Assembly: GCF_019218285.1 (NCBI RefSeq)
Contig: NZ_JAHUZG010000003.1
Coordinates: 620,001 to 684,000 of the forward strand
DNA: 64,000 nucleotides
Reading direction: 5' to 3'
DNA from: Antarctobacter sediminis
GTDB lineage: Bacteria > Pseudomonadota > Alphaproteobacteria > Rhodobacterales > Rhodobacteraceae
The position numbers and the translations under genes are program-made. Below, piece by piece: positions 31,734 to 40,294 of this stretch (position 1 is its first letter; every line of letters begins with the position of its first letter). The notes beneath the pieces are model-generated. The model ran no database searches. It was not told where the DNA came from and saw nothing but the letters and a program-made list of their open reading frames with translations.

Positions 31734-34196
31734 ATGTCTGATTTTCCCACACAGGCCCGCGTGGTCATCATCGGCGGCGGTGTCGTCGGCACTTCGTCGC
31801 TCTATCACCTTGCCAAGAAGGGCTGGACCGATTGCGTCCTGCTGGAAAAGAACGAACTGACCGCAGGTTCAACCTGGCACGCCGCTGGCAACGTGCCGAC
31901 CTTCTCGACCTCCTGGTCGATCATGAACATGCAGCGTTATTCGACCGAGCTTTATGCCCGCCTTGGTGATGAGGTCGACTACCCGATGAACTACCACCAG
32001 TCCGGGTCGATCCGGCTGGCCCACAGCAAAGAGCGGATGCAGGAGTTTCAGCGCGCCTATTCCATGGGCCGCTACCAAGGCATCGAAATGGAGATCTGGA
32101 CCCCGGAAGAGGCCAAGGACCGCTATCCGTTCCTTGAAATCCATGACCTCGAAGGCGTGCTTTACGATCCCACCGACGGCGACATCGACCCGGCTCAGCT
32201 AACGCAGGCGCTGGCCAAGGGCGCGCGCGACATGGGACAAAAGATCCTGCGTTTTACCCCCGCCACCGGCGTCACCCAGACCGAAGACGGCTGGATCGTA
32301 CACACCGAAAAGGGCGACATCGCCTGTGACTACGTGGTGAACGCCGCTGGCTACTATGCGCAGCGTGTCGGCGAATGGTTCAAACCTTATGGTGGCCGGA
32401 CCGTCCCGATGATGGTCATGTCTCACCAGTATCTCCTAACCGAAGAAATCCCCGAGATCGAAGCCTGGTCCAAGGAACACGGCGGCAAGCTGCCGCTGCT
32501 GCGCGACGTGGACGTGTCCTATTACCTCCGGCAGGAAAAGCACGGCTTCAACCTCGGCCCGTACGAGCCCAACTGCAAGGGCCACTGGATGACCGAGGAT
32601 GACCAGATGCCCGAGGATTTCTCCTTCCAGCTCTGGAACGACGATCTTGACCGGATCGAGGATATCGTGGCCGACGCGATGGAACGCGTGCCGCTCATGG
32701 GAACCTCCGGCGTGGGCCGCGTCATAAACGGTCCCATCCCCTATGCCCCAGACGGCCTGCCCCTGATCGGCCCCATGCCCGGCGTGAAAAACGCTTTTGA
32801 GGCCTGCGTCTTTACCTTCGGCATCGCGCAGGGCGGCGGCGCGGGCAAGGTGCTGGCCGAATGGATCGTGGACGGCCAGACCGAATGGGACATGTGGGCC
32901 GTCGATCCCCGCCGCTACACCGATTACACCGATCAGGACTACTGCAATTTGAAAGGGATGGAGATCTACGGCAACGAATACGCCATGCACTTCCCCCACC
33001 ACGAATGGCCCGCCGCCCGCGACAAGAAACTGTCCCCGGTGCACGACCGGGTCAAGGCGCTGGGCGGCGTCATGGGCGCCTATAACGGCTGGGAGCGCGC
33101 CAACTGGTACGCCCGGCCCGGCGATGACACCTCGTTGGAGGCCACGCATACCTGGGGGCGCTCCGGCCCGTGGGAGCCGCGCCTGCGCGAGGAATGCGAG
33201 GCCGTGCGCGACGCCGCCGGCATCCTCGACCTGCCGGGTTTCTCCCGCTACCGCCTGCGGGGCGCGGGTGCAGCGGAATTCCTGCGCGGCCTCTGCACCG
33301 GCGGTATCCCCAAGGTGGGCCGCATCGGCCTGCTCTATTTCGCCGATGACCGGGGCCGCATCGTGACGGAAATGTCCGCCATGCGTCTGGGCGAGGATGA
33401 TTTCTTCCTCATCACCGCCGCCACCGCGCAATGGCATGATTTCGAATGGCTCCAGCGCCACCTGCCAAAGGACGCGGGCTTTACCCTCGTGGACATGACG
33501 CTCGATTTCTCCTGCCAGATCCTCACCGGCCCGAAATCGCGCGAGATCCTCGCCGCCGTCACCGATGCCGACCTGAGCCAGCCTTGGCTGAGCCATCAAT
33601 CCGCGCAGATCGCGGGCCATTGGGTGCAACTGGTCCGGGTCTCCTTCGCAGGCGAACTGGGCTGGGAGGTGCATTCCAAGGTTGCCGAAACCGCCAAGGT
33701 CTATGACGCGCTGATGGCGGCGGGCGCGGATCATGGCCTCAAACCCTTTGGCATGTACGCGCTGAACAGCCTGCGGATCGAAAAGGGCTATCGCGCTTGG
33801 AAAGGTGATCTGTCGACCGACTACACCCTCTTCGAAGGCGGTCTGGATCGTTTCGTGAAGCTCGACAAACCGCAGGACTTCCCCGGCAAAGCCGCCCTGA
33901 TGGCCGAGAAACAGCAAGGCGTGAAAAAACGTTTCGTGACCCTGATCGTTGACGCGGGCGAGGCCGACGCGCCCTATATGTCCACGCTGTCGCATGACGG
34001 GCAGGTCGTGGGTGAAACCACCTCCGGTGCATGGGGCTACCGCGTGAATGCCTCCATCGCGCTGGGCATGGTGCGCGCCGATCTTGCCGAACCTGGAACA
34101 GAACTGGAAATAGACATCTACGGCGAAAAATGCCGCGCGGTGGTGCAGCCGGATCAACCGCTTTGGGATCCGCAAAACGAAAGGTTGAAAGCATGA
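31734..34196 (+). CDS. Dimethylglycine/sarcosine dehydrogenase-like, FAD + GcvT fusion (1)
   Basis: An 820-residue protein. The N-terminal DAO domain begins VVIIGGGVVGTSSLYHLAKK; GSTWHAAGN contains the His that carries covalent FAD in dimethylglycine dehydrogenase. The C-terminal half, from about residue 430, is a GcvT-type folate-binding aminomethyltransferase with a C-terminal barrel (SFAGELGWEVHS, GMYALNSLRIEKGYRAWKGD). Known members oxidise N-methylated glycines and pass the methyl as methylene-THF. GAGGGAGG lies before the ATG. It overlaps the following homocysteine methyltransferase gene by ATGA. Confidence 0.85.
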   Translation: MSDFPTQARVVIIGGGVVGTSSLYHLAKKGWTDCVLLEKNELTAGSTWHAAGNVPTFSTSWSIMNMQRYSTELYARLGDEVDYPMNYHQSGSIRLAHSKERMQEFQRAYSMGRYQGIEMEIWTPEEAKDRYPFLEIHDLEGVLYDPTDGDIDPAQLTQALAKGARDMGQKILRFTPATGVTQTEDGWIVHTEKGDIACDYVVNAAGYYAQRVGEWFKPYGGRTVPMMVMSHQYLLTEEIPEIEAWSKEHGGKLPLLRDVDVSYYLRQEKHGFNLGPYEPNCKGHWMTEDDQMPEDFSFQLWNDDLDRIEDIVADAMERVPLMGTSGVGRVINGPIPYAPDGLPLIGPMPGVKNAFEACVFTFGIAQGGGAGKVLAEWIVDGQTEWDMWAVDPRRYTDYTDQDYCNLKGMEIYGNEYAMHFPHHEWPAARDKKLSPVHDRVKALGGVMGAYNGWERANWYARPGDDTSLEATHTWGRSGPWEPRLREECEAVRDAAGILDLPGFSRYRLRGAGAAEFLRGLCTGGIPKVGRIGLLYFADDRGRIVTEMSAMRLGEDDFFLITAATAQWHDFEWLQRHLPKDAGFTLVDMTLDFSCQILTGPKSREILAAVTDADLSQPWLSHQSAQIAGHWVQLVRVSFAGELGWEVHSKVAETAKVYDALMAAGADHGLKPFGMYALNSLRIEKGYRAWKGDLSTDYTLFEGGLDRFVKLDKPQDFPGKAALMAEKQQGVKKRFVTLIVDAGEADAPYMSTLSHDGQVVGETTSGAWGYRVNASIALGMVRADLAEPGTELEIDIYGEKCRAVVQPDQPLWDPQNERLKA

Positions 34197-35074
34197 CTGA
34201 GGTCACCCTGATGGACGGCGGCATGGGGCAATTGCTCCAGCACCGTTCCAAGCTGCCCGCGTCCAACATGTGGTCGGCCAAATCCATGCTGGAAGAGCCG
34301 GAACTGGTGCAGGATCTGCACGCGGAATATATCGCGGCGGGGGCCCAGACGATCACCATCAACGCCTATGCCGCGACACCCGAACGGCTCGAAGAGCGCG
34401 GCTTCGGCGATCAGTTCATTCCCCTGCAACAGGCTGCCATCGCTGCCGCCAAACGCGCGGTCGAGGCCTCGGGCCGCGATGTCAAGATCACCGGCTGCCT
34501 GCCGCCGCTCTTCAACTCCTACAATCCCGACCTCAACAAGGACGAGGCCTTCGCCCGCGACGTCTACAAACGCGTCGTCAAGGCGCAGGCCGAGGTTGAT
34601 ATTCACCTCGCCGAAACGCTGGGATCGCTGCTTGAGGTGCGCGCGGTGCTGGCCGCCTTCGAAGGTGAGGACAAACCCTGCTGGATCAGCGTCACCCTCG
34701 ATGACCGGGCGGACCCGCCCGCCCTGCGGTCGGGCGAACCGCTGTCCGAGGCCATAGCCCTGGCAAAAGCGGCGGGGGTCGACGCTTTCCTCGTCAATTG
34801 CTCCATGCCAGAGGTGCTCAGCAAGGCCATGCCACTGCTCAAGGCCTCCGGCCTGAAATTTGGCGCCTATGCCAACGGTTTCCACAGCGTGATCCCGCTG
34901 ACCAACGACAACGTGGTCATCGACACGCTCACCGCGCGCGAGGATCTTGGCCCGCAGGCCTATGCGGATTTCGTCGAAGGCTGGATCGCCGAGGGGGCAA
35001 CCATCGTCGGCGGCTGCTGCGAAACCGGGCCGGAACATATCGCGGAACTGTCGCGCCGGTTGCACCCGGGCTGA
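34193..35074 (+). CDS. Homocysteine S-methyltransferase family protein (BHMT-like)
   Basis: A 293-residue TIM-barrel methyltransferase. The zinc ligands are in FLVNCSMPEVL and VGGCCETGPEHI, as in betaine-homocysteine and S-methylmethionine methyltransferases. The N-terminus LMDGGMGQLLQ is typical. Coupled (ATGA) to a dimethylglycine dehydrogenase gene, it is most simply a betaine-homocysteine methyltransferase: betaine gives dimethylglycine, which the neighbours oxidise. The donor specificity (betaine, DMSP or another) is an inference from context. Confidence 0.85.
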   Translation: MTEVTLMDGGMGQLLQHRSKLPASNMWSAKSMLEEPELVQDLHAEYIAAGAQTITINAYAATPERLEERGFGDQFIPLQQAAIAAAKRAVEASGRDVKITGCLPPLFNSYNPDLNKDEAFARDVYKRVVKAQAEVDIHLAETLGSLLEVRAVLAAFEGEDKPCWISVTLDDRADPPALRSGEPLSEAIALAKAAGVDAFLVNCSMPEVLSKAMPLLKASGLKFGAYANGFHSVIPLTNDNVVIDTLTAREDLGPQAYADFVEGWIAEGATIVGGCCETGPEHIAELSRRLHPG

Positions 35075-35099
35075 CAGGTCCATCGCAAAGCCCCTCTTG

Positions 35100-35123
35100 G
35101 GCTTCTTCTTGGTCCAAATACTC
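35100..35123 (-). repeat. 24-base intergenic repeat, copy B
   Basis: This is the exact inverse copy of 7679-7702, in the 92-base gap between the homocysteine methyltransferase and the second dehydrogenase. Confidence 0.7.
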
Positions 35124-35166
35124 ACTTTTCCGCGCCGCCGCGCGCGCCTCGGCAGGAGGTTCCAGA

Positions 35167-37611
35167 ATGCCCCTTCCCACCAAAGCCCGCGCCGTCATCA
35201 TCGGCGGCGGTGTCATCGGCTGTTCCGTCGCCTATCATTTGACGAAACTCGGCTGGACCGATGTTGTTCTGCTGGAACGCAAGCAACTGACCTCAGGCAC
35301 CACGTGGCATGCCGCCGGGCTGATCGCCCAGCTGCGCGCCACGGCGAACATGACCAAACTGGCGAAATACAGCCAAGAGCTCTATGGCAACCTCGAGGCG
35401 GAAACAGGCGTCGCCACCGGGTTCAAGCGCGTCGGCTCGATCACCGTGGCGCTGACCGGGGAACGGCATGAGGAATTGCGCCGGCAGGCTGCCATGGCCC
35501 GCGCCTTCGGGGTCGAGATCGACGAGATCGACCTCTCCGAGATCAAGGCGAAATATTCCCATCTCAACACGGATGGCGTGGTCGGCGGCGTCTACCTGCC
35601 CAAGGACGGGCAGGGCGATCCGGCCAATATCGCGCTGGCCATGGCCAAGGGCGCGCGCATGGGCGGCGCCACGGTCGCCGAACGCACCAAAGCCACCGGC
35701 GTCACCACGAAGGGCGCGCGCATCACCCAGGTGCATTGGCAGGCCGAGGACGGCACATCCGGCACCATCGAGGCCGATCACGTGGTCAACTGCGCGGGCA
35801 TGTGGGGCCGCGAGGTGGGCCGGATGCTGGGCACCGACGTGCCGTTGCAGGCCTGCGAACACTTCTACATCGTGTCCGAGCCCATCGCGGGTTTGACCCA
35901 ACTGCCCGTCCTGCGGGTGCCCGATGAATGCGCCTATTACAAGGAAGACGCGGGCAAGATGATGCTGGGTGCGTTTGAGCCGGGCGCAAAACCCTGGGCG
36001 CTGAATGGCATCCCCAAGGATTTCGAGTTCGACCAACTGCCCGAGGATTTCGACCATTTCGAGCCGATCCTCGAAAAGGCCGTCAACCGGATGCCCATGC
36101 TGGGCGAGGCGGGCATTCACACTTTCTTCAACGGCCCGGAAAGTTTCACCCCCGACAATGCCTATTACATGGGCCTCTGTCCTGGGCGCGAAAACGTCTG
36201 GGTCGCGGCGGGTTTCAACTCCATCGGCATCCAGTCGGCGGGCGGCGCGGGCATGGCGCTCGCGCAATGGATGAACGACGGCGAAAAACCCTTTGATCTG
36301 GGGGATGTGGACATTGCCCGCGCGCAGGGGTTCCAGACCAACACCAGCTACCTCGCCTCGCGCGTGTCCGAAACGCTGGGCCTGCTCTATGACGACCATT
36401 TCCCCTACAAACAAAAGGTCACCGCCCGCGGTCTGCGCCGTTCGCCCTTCCATGACCGCTTGGCGGATCGTGGCGCGGTCTTTGGCGAACTGGCGGGCTG
36501 GGAGCGTGCGAACTGGTACGCGCGTGACGGACAGGAACGCGACTACCGCTATTCCTGGGGCCGCCAGAACTGGTTCGAAAACTCGGCCCAGGAACACCGT
36601 GCCATCCGTGAAAACGTCGGCATGTACGACATGTCCTCCTTCGGCAAGCTGCGGGTCGAAGGCCGCGACGCGGAGGCTTTTCTGAACCATGTCTGCGGCG
36701 CCGACATGTCCGTGCCCGTGGGCAAGATCGTCTACACCCAGTTCCTGAACCCGCGCGGCGGGATCGAGGCTGATGTGACCGTCACCCGCCTGTCGGACAC
36801 AGCCTATCTGGTCGTGACCCCCGCCGCGACGCGCCGTGCCGATGAAACCTGGCTGCGCCGTCATCTTGGCGACCGCAACGTGGTCATCACCGATGTGACG
36901 GCGGGTGAGGGCGTGCTGGCGGTCATGGGACCCAAGGCGCGCGAACTGCTGCAAGCGGTTTCGCCCAATGATTTCTCCAACGCCGTGAACCCATTTGGCA
37001 CCGCGCAAGAGATCGAGATCGGCATGGGCCGTGCCCGCGTCCATCGCGTCACCTACGTCGGTGAGCTGGGCTGGGAGGTCTATGTCAGCGCCGATATGGC
37101 AGGCCATGTCTTTGACACGCTCTGGCAGGCCGGGCAGGCGCATGGGCTGAAACTGGCGGGCATGCATGTCATGGACAGTTGCCGCGCCGAAAAGGCGTTC
37201 CGCCATTTCGGCCATGACATCACCTGCGAGGATCACGTGCTGGAGGCGGGGTTGGGCTTTGCGGTCAAGACTGCCAAGCCTCAGTTCATCGGCCGCGACG
37301 CGGTGCTGGCCAAGAAAGAGGCCGGGCTGGACAAACGCCTTGTGCAATTCCTGCTGAACGACCCGGAACCGCTGGTCTATCATAACGAGCCGATCCTGCG
37401 GGATGGGCAAATCGTCGGCTACCTGTCTTCGGGGGCCTATGGTCACACGCTGGGCGGGGCCGTGGGCCTTGGCTATGTGCCCTGTAAGGGCGAAAGCGCG
37501 GCGGATGTGCTTGCCTCAAGCTATGAGATCGACGTGGCCGGAACGCGGGTCAGGGCGACCCCCTCGCTGAAGCCGCTCTACGATCCGAAATCGGAACGGG
37601 TAAAGCTGTAG
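35167..37611 (+). CDS. Dimethylglycine/sarcosine dehydrogenase-like, FAD + GcvT fusion (2)
   Basis: An 814-residue paralogue of the protein at 31734. The FAD domain starts VIIGGGVIGCSVAYHLTKLG, with GTTWHAAGLIAQLRATANMT holding the flavin-linking His. The GcvT half (from about residue 430) contains YVGELGWEVYVS, AGMHVMDSCRAEKAFRHFGH and the C-terminal barrel. The AGLIAQLR variant is closer to sarcosine/dimethylglycine dehydrogenases than the AGNVPTF of the first copy, so the two may handle successive demethylations. AGGAGG precedes the ATG. A hairpin starts at its stop codon. Confidence 0.87.
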   Translation: MPLPTKARAVIIGGGVIGCSVAYHLTKLGWTDVVLLERKQLTSGTTWHAAGLIAQLRATANMTKLAKYSQELYGNLEAETGVATGFKRVGSITVALTGERHEELRRQAAMARAFGVEIDEIDLSEIKAKYSHLNTDGVVGGVYLPKDGQGDPANIALAMAKGARMGGATVAERTKATGVTTKGARITQVHWQAEDGTSGTIEADHVVNCAGMWGREVGRMLGTDVPLQACEHFYIVSEPIAGLTQLPVLRVPDECAYYKEDAGKMMLGAFEPGAKPWALNGIPKDFEFDQLPEDFDHFEPILEKAVNRMPMLGEAGIHTFFNGPESFTPDNAYYMGLCPGRENVWVAAGFNSIGIQSAGGAGMALAQWMNDGEKPFDLGDVDIARAQGFQTNTSYLASRVSETLGLLYDDHFPYKQKVTARGLRRSPFHDRLADRGAVFGELAGWERANWYARDGQERDYRYSWGRQNWFENSAQEHRAIRENVGMYDMSSFGKLRVEGRDAEAFLNHVCGADMSVPVGKIVYTQFLNPRGGIEADVTVTRLSDTAYLVVTPAATRRADETWLRRHLGDRNVVITDVTAGEGVLAVMGPKARELLQAVSPNDFSNAVNPFGTAQEIEIGMGRARVHRVTYVGELGWEVYVSADMAGHVFDTLWQAGQAHGLKLAGMHVMDSCRAEKAFRHFGHDITCEDHVLEAGLGFAVKTAKPQFIGRDAVLAKKEAGLDKRLVQFLLNDPEPLVYHNEPILRDGQIVGYLSSGAYGHTLGGAVGLGYVPCKGESAADVLASSYEIDVAGTRVRATPSLKPLYDPKSERVKL

Positions 37612-37667
37612 CCGGTTTGATCGGCACGGCCCCACCCGCCCACCCCTGCCGAGCCGATCAAACCGGC
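37611..37667 (+). terminator. Gene-end hairpin with G-quadruplex-type loop (second copy of loop)
   Basis: GCCGGTTTGATCGGC (37611-37625) pairs perfectly with GCCGATCAAACCGGC (37653-37667), 15 bp, starting on the last base of the stop codon. The 27-base loop contains CCCCACCCGCCCACCC (37630-37645), the same 16 bases as in the hairpin at 2507-2582, whose stem is unrelated. No T-run follows. Confidence 0.75.
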
Positions 37668-37707
37668 GGGGTTGCGTCCGTGGGCCTCTCTTGCCAAAGG
37701 GGGCGGC

Positions 37708-38355
37708 ATGGCCTCTGACTATGATCCCCCCACCGGCGAGATCCCGGTACTGCATGAAGACAGCGACCTGTTGGTGGTCGACAAGCCCGCAGGGCTGCTG
37801 TCGGTGCCCGGCAAGGGGCCGGACCTTGCCGATTGCCTGATTGCCCGGTTGGAACGGGCCTTTCCCACCGTGCGGTTGGTGCACAGGCTGGACCGCGACA
37901 CCAGCGGTGTCATGGTCTTTGCCCTGACGCCCCATGCGCAGCGCCACCTTGGCAACCAGTTCGAAACCCGCAAGACCAAAAAAACCTACCTCGCCCGACT
38001 GCACGGGCGGCTGACCCCCGCCACCGGCGAGGTGGACCTGCCGCTGATCGTCGACTGGCCCAATCGTCCGCGTCAAAAGGTCTGTCATGAAACCGGCAAA
38101 CCGGCGCTGACCGGCTGGAAGGTGCTGTCGGCGGATGACGATGAAACCCGAGTGCGCCTTTTCCCGCACACTGGCCGCAGCCACCAGTTGCGCGTGCACA
38201 CCTTGTCGCTTGGCCATCCGATCCTTGGCGATCCGCTATATGCGCCGGAAACGGCGGACCAGTATCCGCGCATGATGCTGCACGCCGAGGAACTGCGCCT
38301 CAACCATCCCGAGAATGGCAAAGGCATGAAATTCCGTGCGCCCGCGCCGTTTTAG
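37708..38355 (+). CDS. RluA family pseudouridine synthase
   Basis: A 215-residue pseudouridine synthase. The catalytic motif is LVHRLDRDTSGVMVFAL with the active-site Asp; other blocks are LLVVDKPAGLLSVPG at the start and HTGRSHQLRVHTLSLGHPIL near the end. The short length, without an S4 domain, fits the RluA/TruC-like group, but the target uridine in rRNA or tRNA cannot be assigned. The start at 37708 follows AAAGGGGGCGG. Confidence 0.9.
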   Translation: MASDYDPPTGEIPVLHEDSDLLVVDKPAGLLSVPGKGPDLADCLIARLERAFPTVRLVHRLDRDTSGVMVFALTPHAQRHLGNQFETRKTKKTYLARLHGRLTPATGEVDLPLIVDWPNRPRQKVCHETGKPALTGWKVLSADDDETRVRLFPHTGRSHQLRVHTLSLGHPILGDPLYAPETADQYPRMMLHAEELRLNHPENGKGMKFRAPAPF

Positions 38356-38742
38356 GGGCGGGTACCGGATTTTCTGGACGCAAGCGCCGCCGCGTTGAGC
38401 GCCTGAAATCGAGGTCCTGCTGCAGTCGACGGTGCAGCCGAGGCGCTTTCGATTTGACGCGGAAGGCTCGGCGGCAACTTCGGCTTAGAGCCCAAAACAA
38501 CCGCGCGGGTCGTACGACGTTTCGCAGTCGCAGCACGGGCGCGCCTGTCGTGGTTCGGCCCTGAGCTGCCGTTCGTGGACACCACAGCACAGGACCGGTG
38601 TCAGCCCATAGAGCTGACCTTGAATCGGTGGCTGACCGCTACGGCGCAGCGCTTCCCAGAGAGGACATTCGTCCATTGCTCAATATGATCAGATGGCTGA
38701 AGGTTGGCGGTGCGGATTCAGAAACCGCGCGGGGGAATGGTA
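38356..38742. other. Gene-poor left flank of the RES gene
   Basis: This 387-base stretch has no supported gene. Its first two thirds are GC-rich, with short spurious frames on the minus strand (for example 38352-38585). Base composition falls sharply from about 38680. A segment at 38564-38597 resembles one at 39962-39995 on the far side of the RES gene (AGCTGCCGTTC versus AGCTGACGTTC openings). This probably marks an old insertion or decayed DNA. Confidence 0.45.
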
Positions 38743-39828
38743 ATGTTTTCAATAATTCTTCGGAAGCTACGTGAACGACGGCTTGCTGGAAAGGTCATCG
38801 GCTGTTCAAAGTGCTTCGATGATATCGGGTTACGTAAAGTTGCGGAAGACTTTGGAGATAGTGCGTCCGGGTCTTGTCCGAACTGTGGTCTGTTGGACGG
38901 GGCTAAGCTTACTCGCAATGCTCTGGAACTTACTTGCAATGAATTTTTTGTTCGCGGTTCAGTATTTTCGGGCACAGGCTGGTTTGCGCCAATGCTCCAA
39001 TTTAATTATTCTGATAGGCCAATTGATGAGGTCGGGAGAGAAGCTCTACGAAAAGATATCAGGCTATTGTCTGAGGCCTTCGGGCTGAACATTTTCCTTT
39101 ACGGCCCTCCGTTGTGGATGTTTGGAAAGCCCGCTGAGGAAGATGGAAAGCAGCGTTGGGAAGCTTCTGACTACCAAAAAATCTGCGACTATCACGAAAA
39201 GCTCGAACTTGACAGCAATGCCACATTCTTTCGAGTCCAACGGAACATAGAATTCACGCCGGAGGATACACGATTTTGTTCTCCGCCAGAGAAGTTTAGG
39301 ACGGTAAACGGACGATTTGACTCTCCCAAGCTACCTGTCTTGTATTGTTCCTTTGACGTTGAGACTTGCCTTCATGAAAGCAGAGTCAGCCTTGAGGACG
39401 ACATTTTTGTTGCAACGATGCAACCGACAAAAACGCTACGCCTCTTGGACCTCACTTCGCCAAAGGTGGATTTTTATATCTCTCCCTTCGATGATCCTCG
39501 AATTTGGCTGAAAAGTCTGATCTACGATCATGACAGCTATGATTGTTGTCAACATTTGGCTTTGCACATTAGGTCGCTCGGATACGATGGTTTCGTTATT
39601 GAAAGCTATTTTCAGCAGGCCGCTCGCGCAAAGCACGCGAACCTATGCCTCTTTGACCGCCCGGTGGTTTCCGGGTCGGTTAGAGTCTTGGGGGTCAACA
39701 AAGTGATTCTTCACAACGTTTCGTATGAATTCGGTTTCGGCCCGGCCGTTTTCAGCAACGAACTTTTTGTTGACGAGGAGCAGTTGCTCACAGGCGACGA
39801 GATATCTCCAGCTGTTGAAACAGGATGA
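38743..39828 (+). CDS. HEPN/RES-type protein with N-terminal zinc ribbon and C-terminal RES domain
   Basis: A 361-residue protein. The N-terminus has a zinc-ribbon-like CSKCFDDIGLRKVAEDF with CPNCG, which I recognise as the start of the HEPN/RES N-terminal domain. The C-terminal RES domain (about residues 165-345) shows FFRVQRN, then GRFDSPKLPVLYCSFDVETC and LHES, supplying the Arg and Glu of the RES signature. RES toxins (as in Xre-RES modules) degrade NAD+. No antitoxin gene is adjacent, so it may be a conditionally activated defence effector. The gene is much more AT-rich than its neighbours (23 G/C of 60 at 39001-39060). ATG 38743 has GGGGG 7 bases upstream; 38737 is the alternative. Confidence 0.75.
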   Translation: MFSIILRKLRERRLAGKVIGCSKCFDDIGLRKVAEDFGDSASGSCPNCGLLDGAKLTRNALELTCNEFFVRGSVFSGTGWFAPMLQFNYSDRPIDEVGREALRKDIRLLSEAFGLNIFLYGPPLWMFGKPAEEDGKQRWEASDYQKICDYHEKLELDSNATFFRVQRNIEFTPEDTRFCSPPEKFRTVNGRFDSPKLPVLYCSFDVETCLHESRVSLEDDIFVATMQPTKTLRLLDLTSPKVDFYISPFDDPRIWLKSLIYDHDSYDCCQHLALHIRSLGYDGFVIESYFQQAARAKHANLCLFDRPVVSGSVRVLGVNKVILHNVSYEFGFGPAVFSNELFVDEEQLLTGDEISPAVETG

Positions 39829-40183
39829 TTGGTAAGAGTGATTGTGAAATCTGGTGAGCGTCAGCCTTTGCCACGATAAATCGTGCCAGTAGCGTCGAAC
39901 TGATCCGCGCCAGGTGCCGGACAGATCAATCCAGCTTTTGCGGTGTCTGCTTTCTGCGCTTAGCTGACGTTCTCGTAGTTCGCAGCGAACGACCGCTTCC
40001 CGCCTTCCTGCGAGACGCGTGGACGGGTGCAGCGAACACTGAGCAGGCGTGGCGACCGACAGCAAAGTCCCGCACAGCCGTCATTCCGGACACACCAGTC
40101 CAGAAGCCATTTTGACAAGGCCACGTCAGATCAGTGTCGTTTCACGAATGTCTTGCCACTCAGCAGCTCCATGAAATGCCAAA
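39829..40183. other. Gene-poor right flank of the RES gene
   Basis: There is no supported gene in this stretch. A small hairpin, CACGAT-AA-ATCGTG, lies at 39872-39885. Degenerate similarity to the left flank is seen around 39962-39995. I see no tRNA, integrase or direct-repeat boundary. Confidence 0.4.
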
Positions 40184-40209
40184 AAACGGGCCGCTTTCGA
40201 GGCCCGTTT
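40184..40209 (-). terminator. Intrinsic terminator of the aldehyde dehydrogenase gene
   Basis: AAACGGGCC (40184-40192) pairs with GGCCCGTTT (40201-40209). On the minus strand the stem runs into TTTTTT, 85 bases after the dehydrogenase stop. Confidence 0.85.
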
Positions 40210-40294
40210 CTTAAGCGTCGGTTAAAACGCCCCTGTAACCCGTTGATCTGGCATTCCCCCAAGCTGTCCGCGCGTGGACAAGGGGGGGGCTGGA

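Noticed and set aside
38352-38585. 77-codon minus-strand frame in the left flank of the RES gene
   Set aside because: No ribosome-binding site, Ala/Arg/Ser-biased peptide and no domain; most likely spurious.
38356-40294. Prophage or integrative element around the RES gene
   Set aside because: No integrase, phage gene, tRNA or clear att repeats; only one foreign-looking gene is present.
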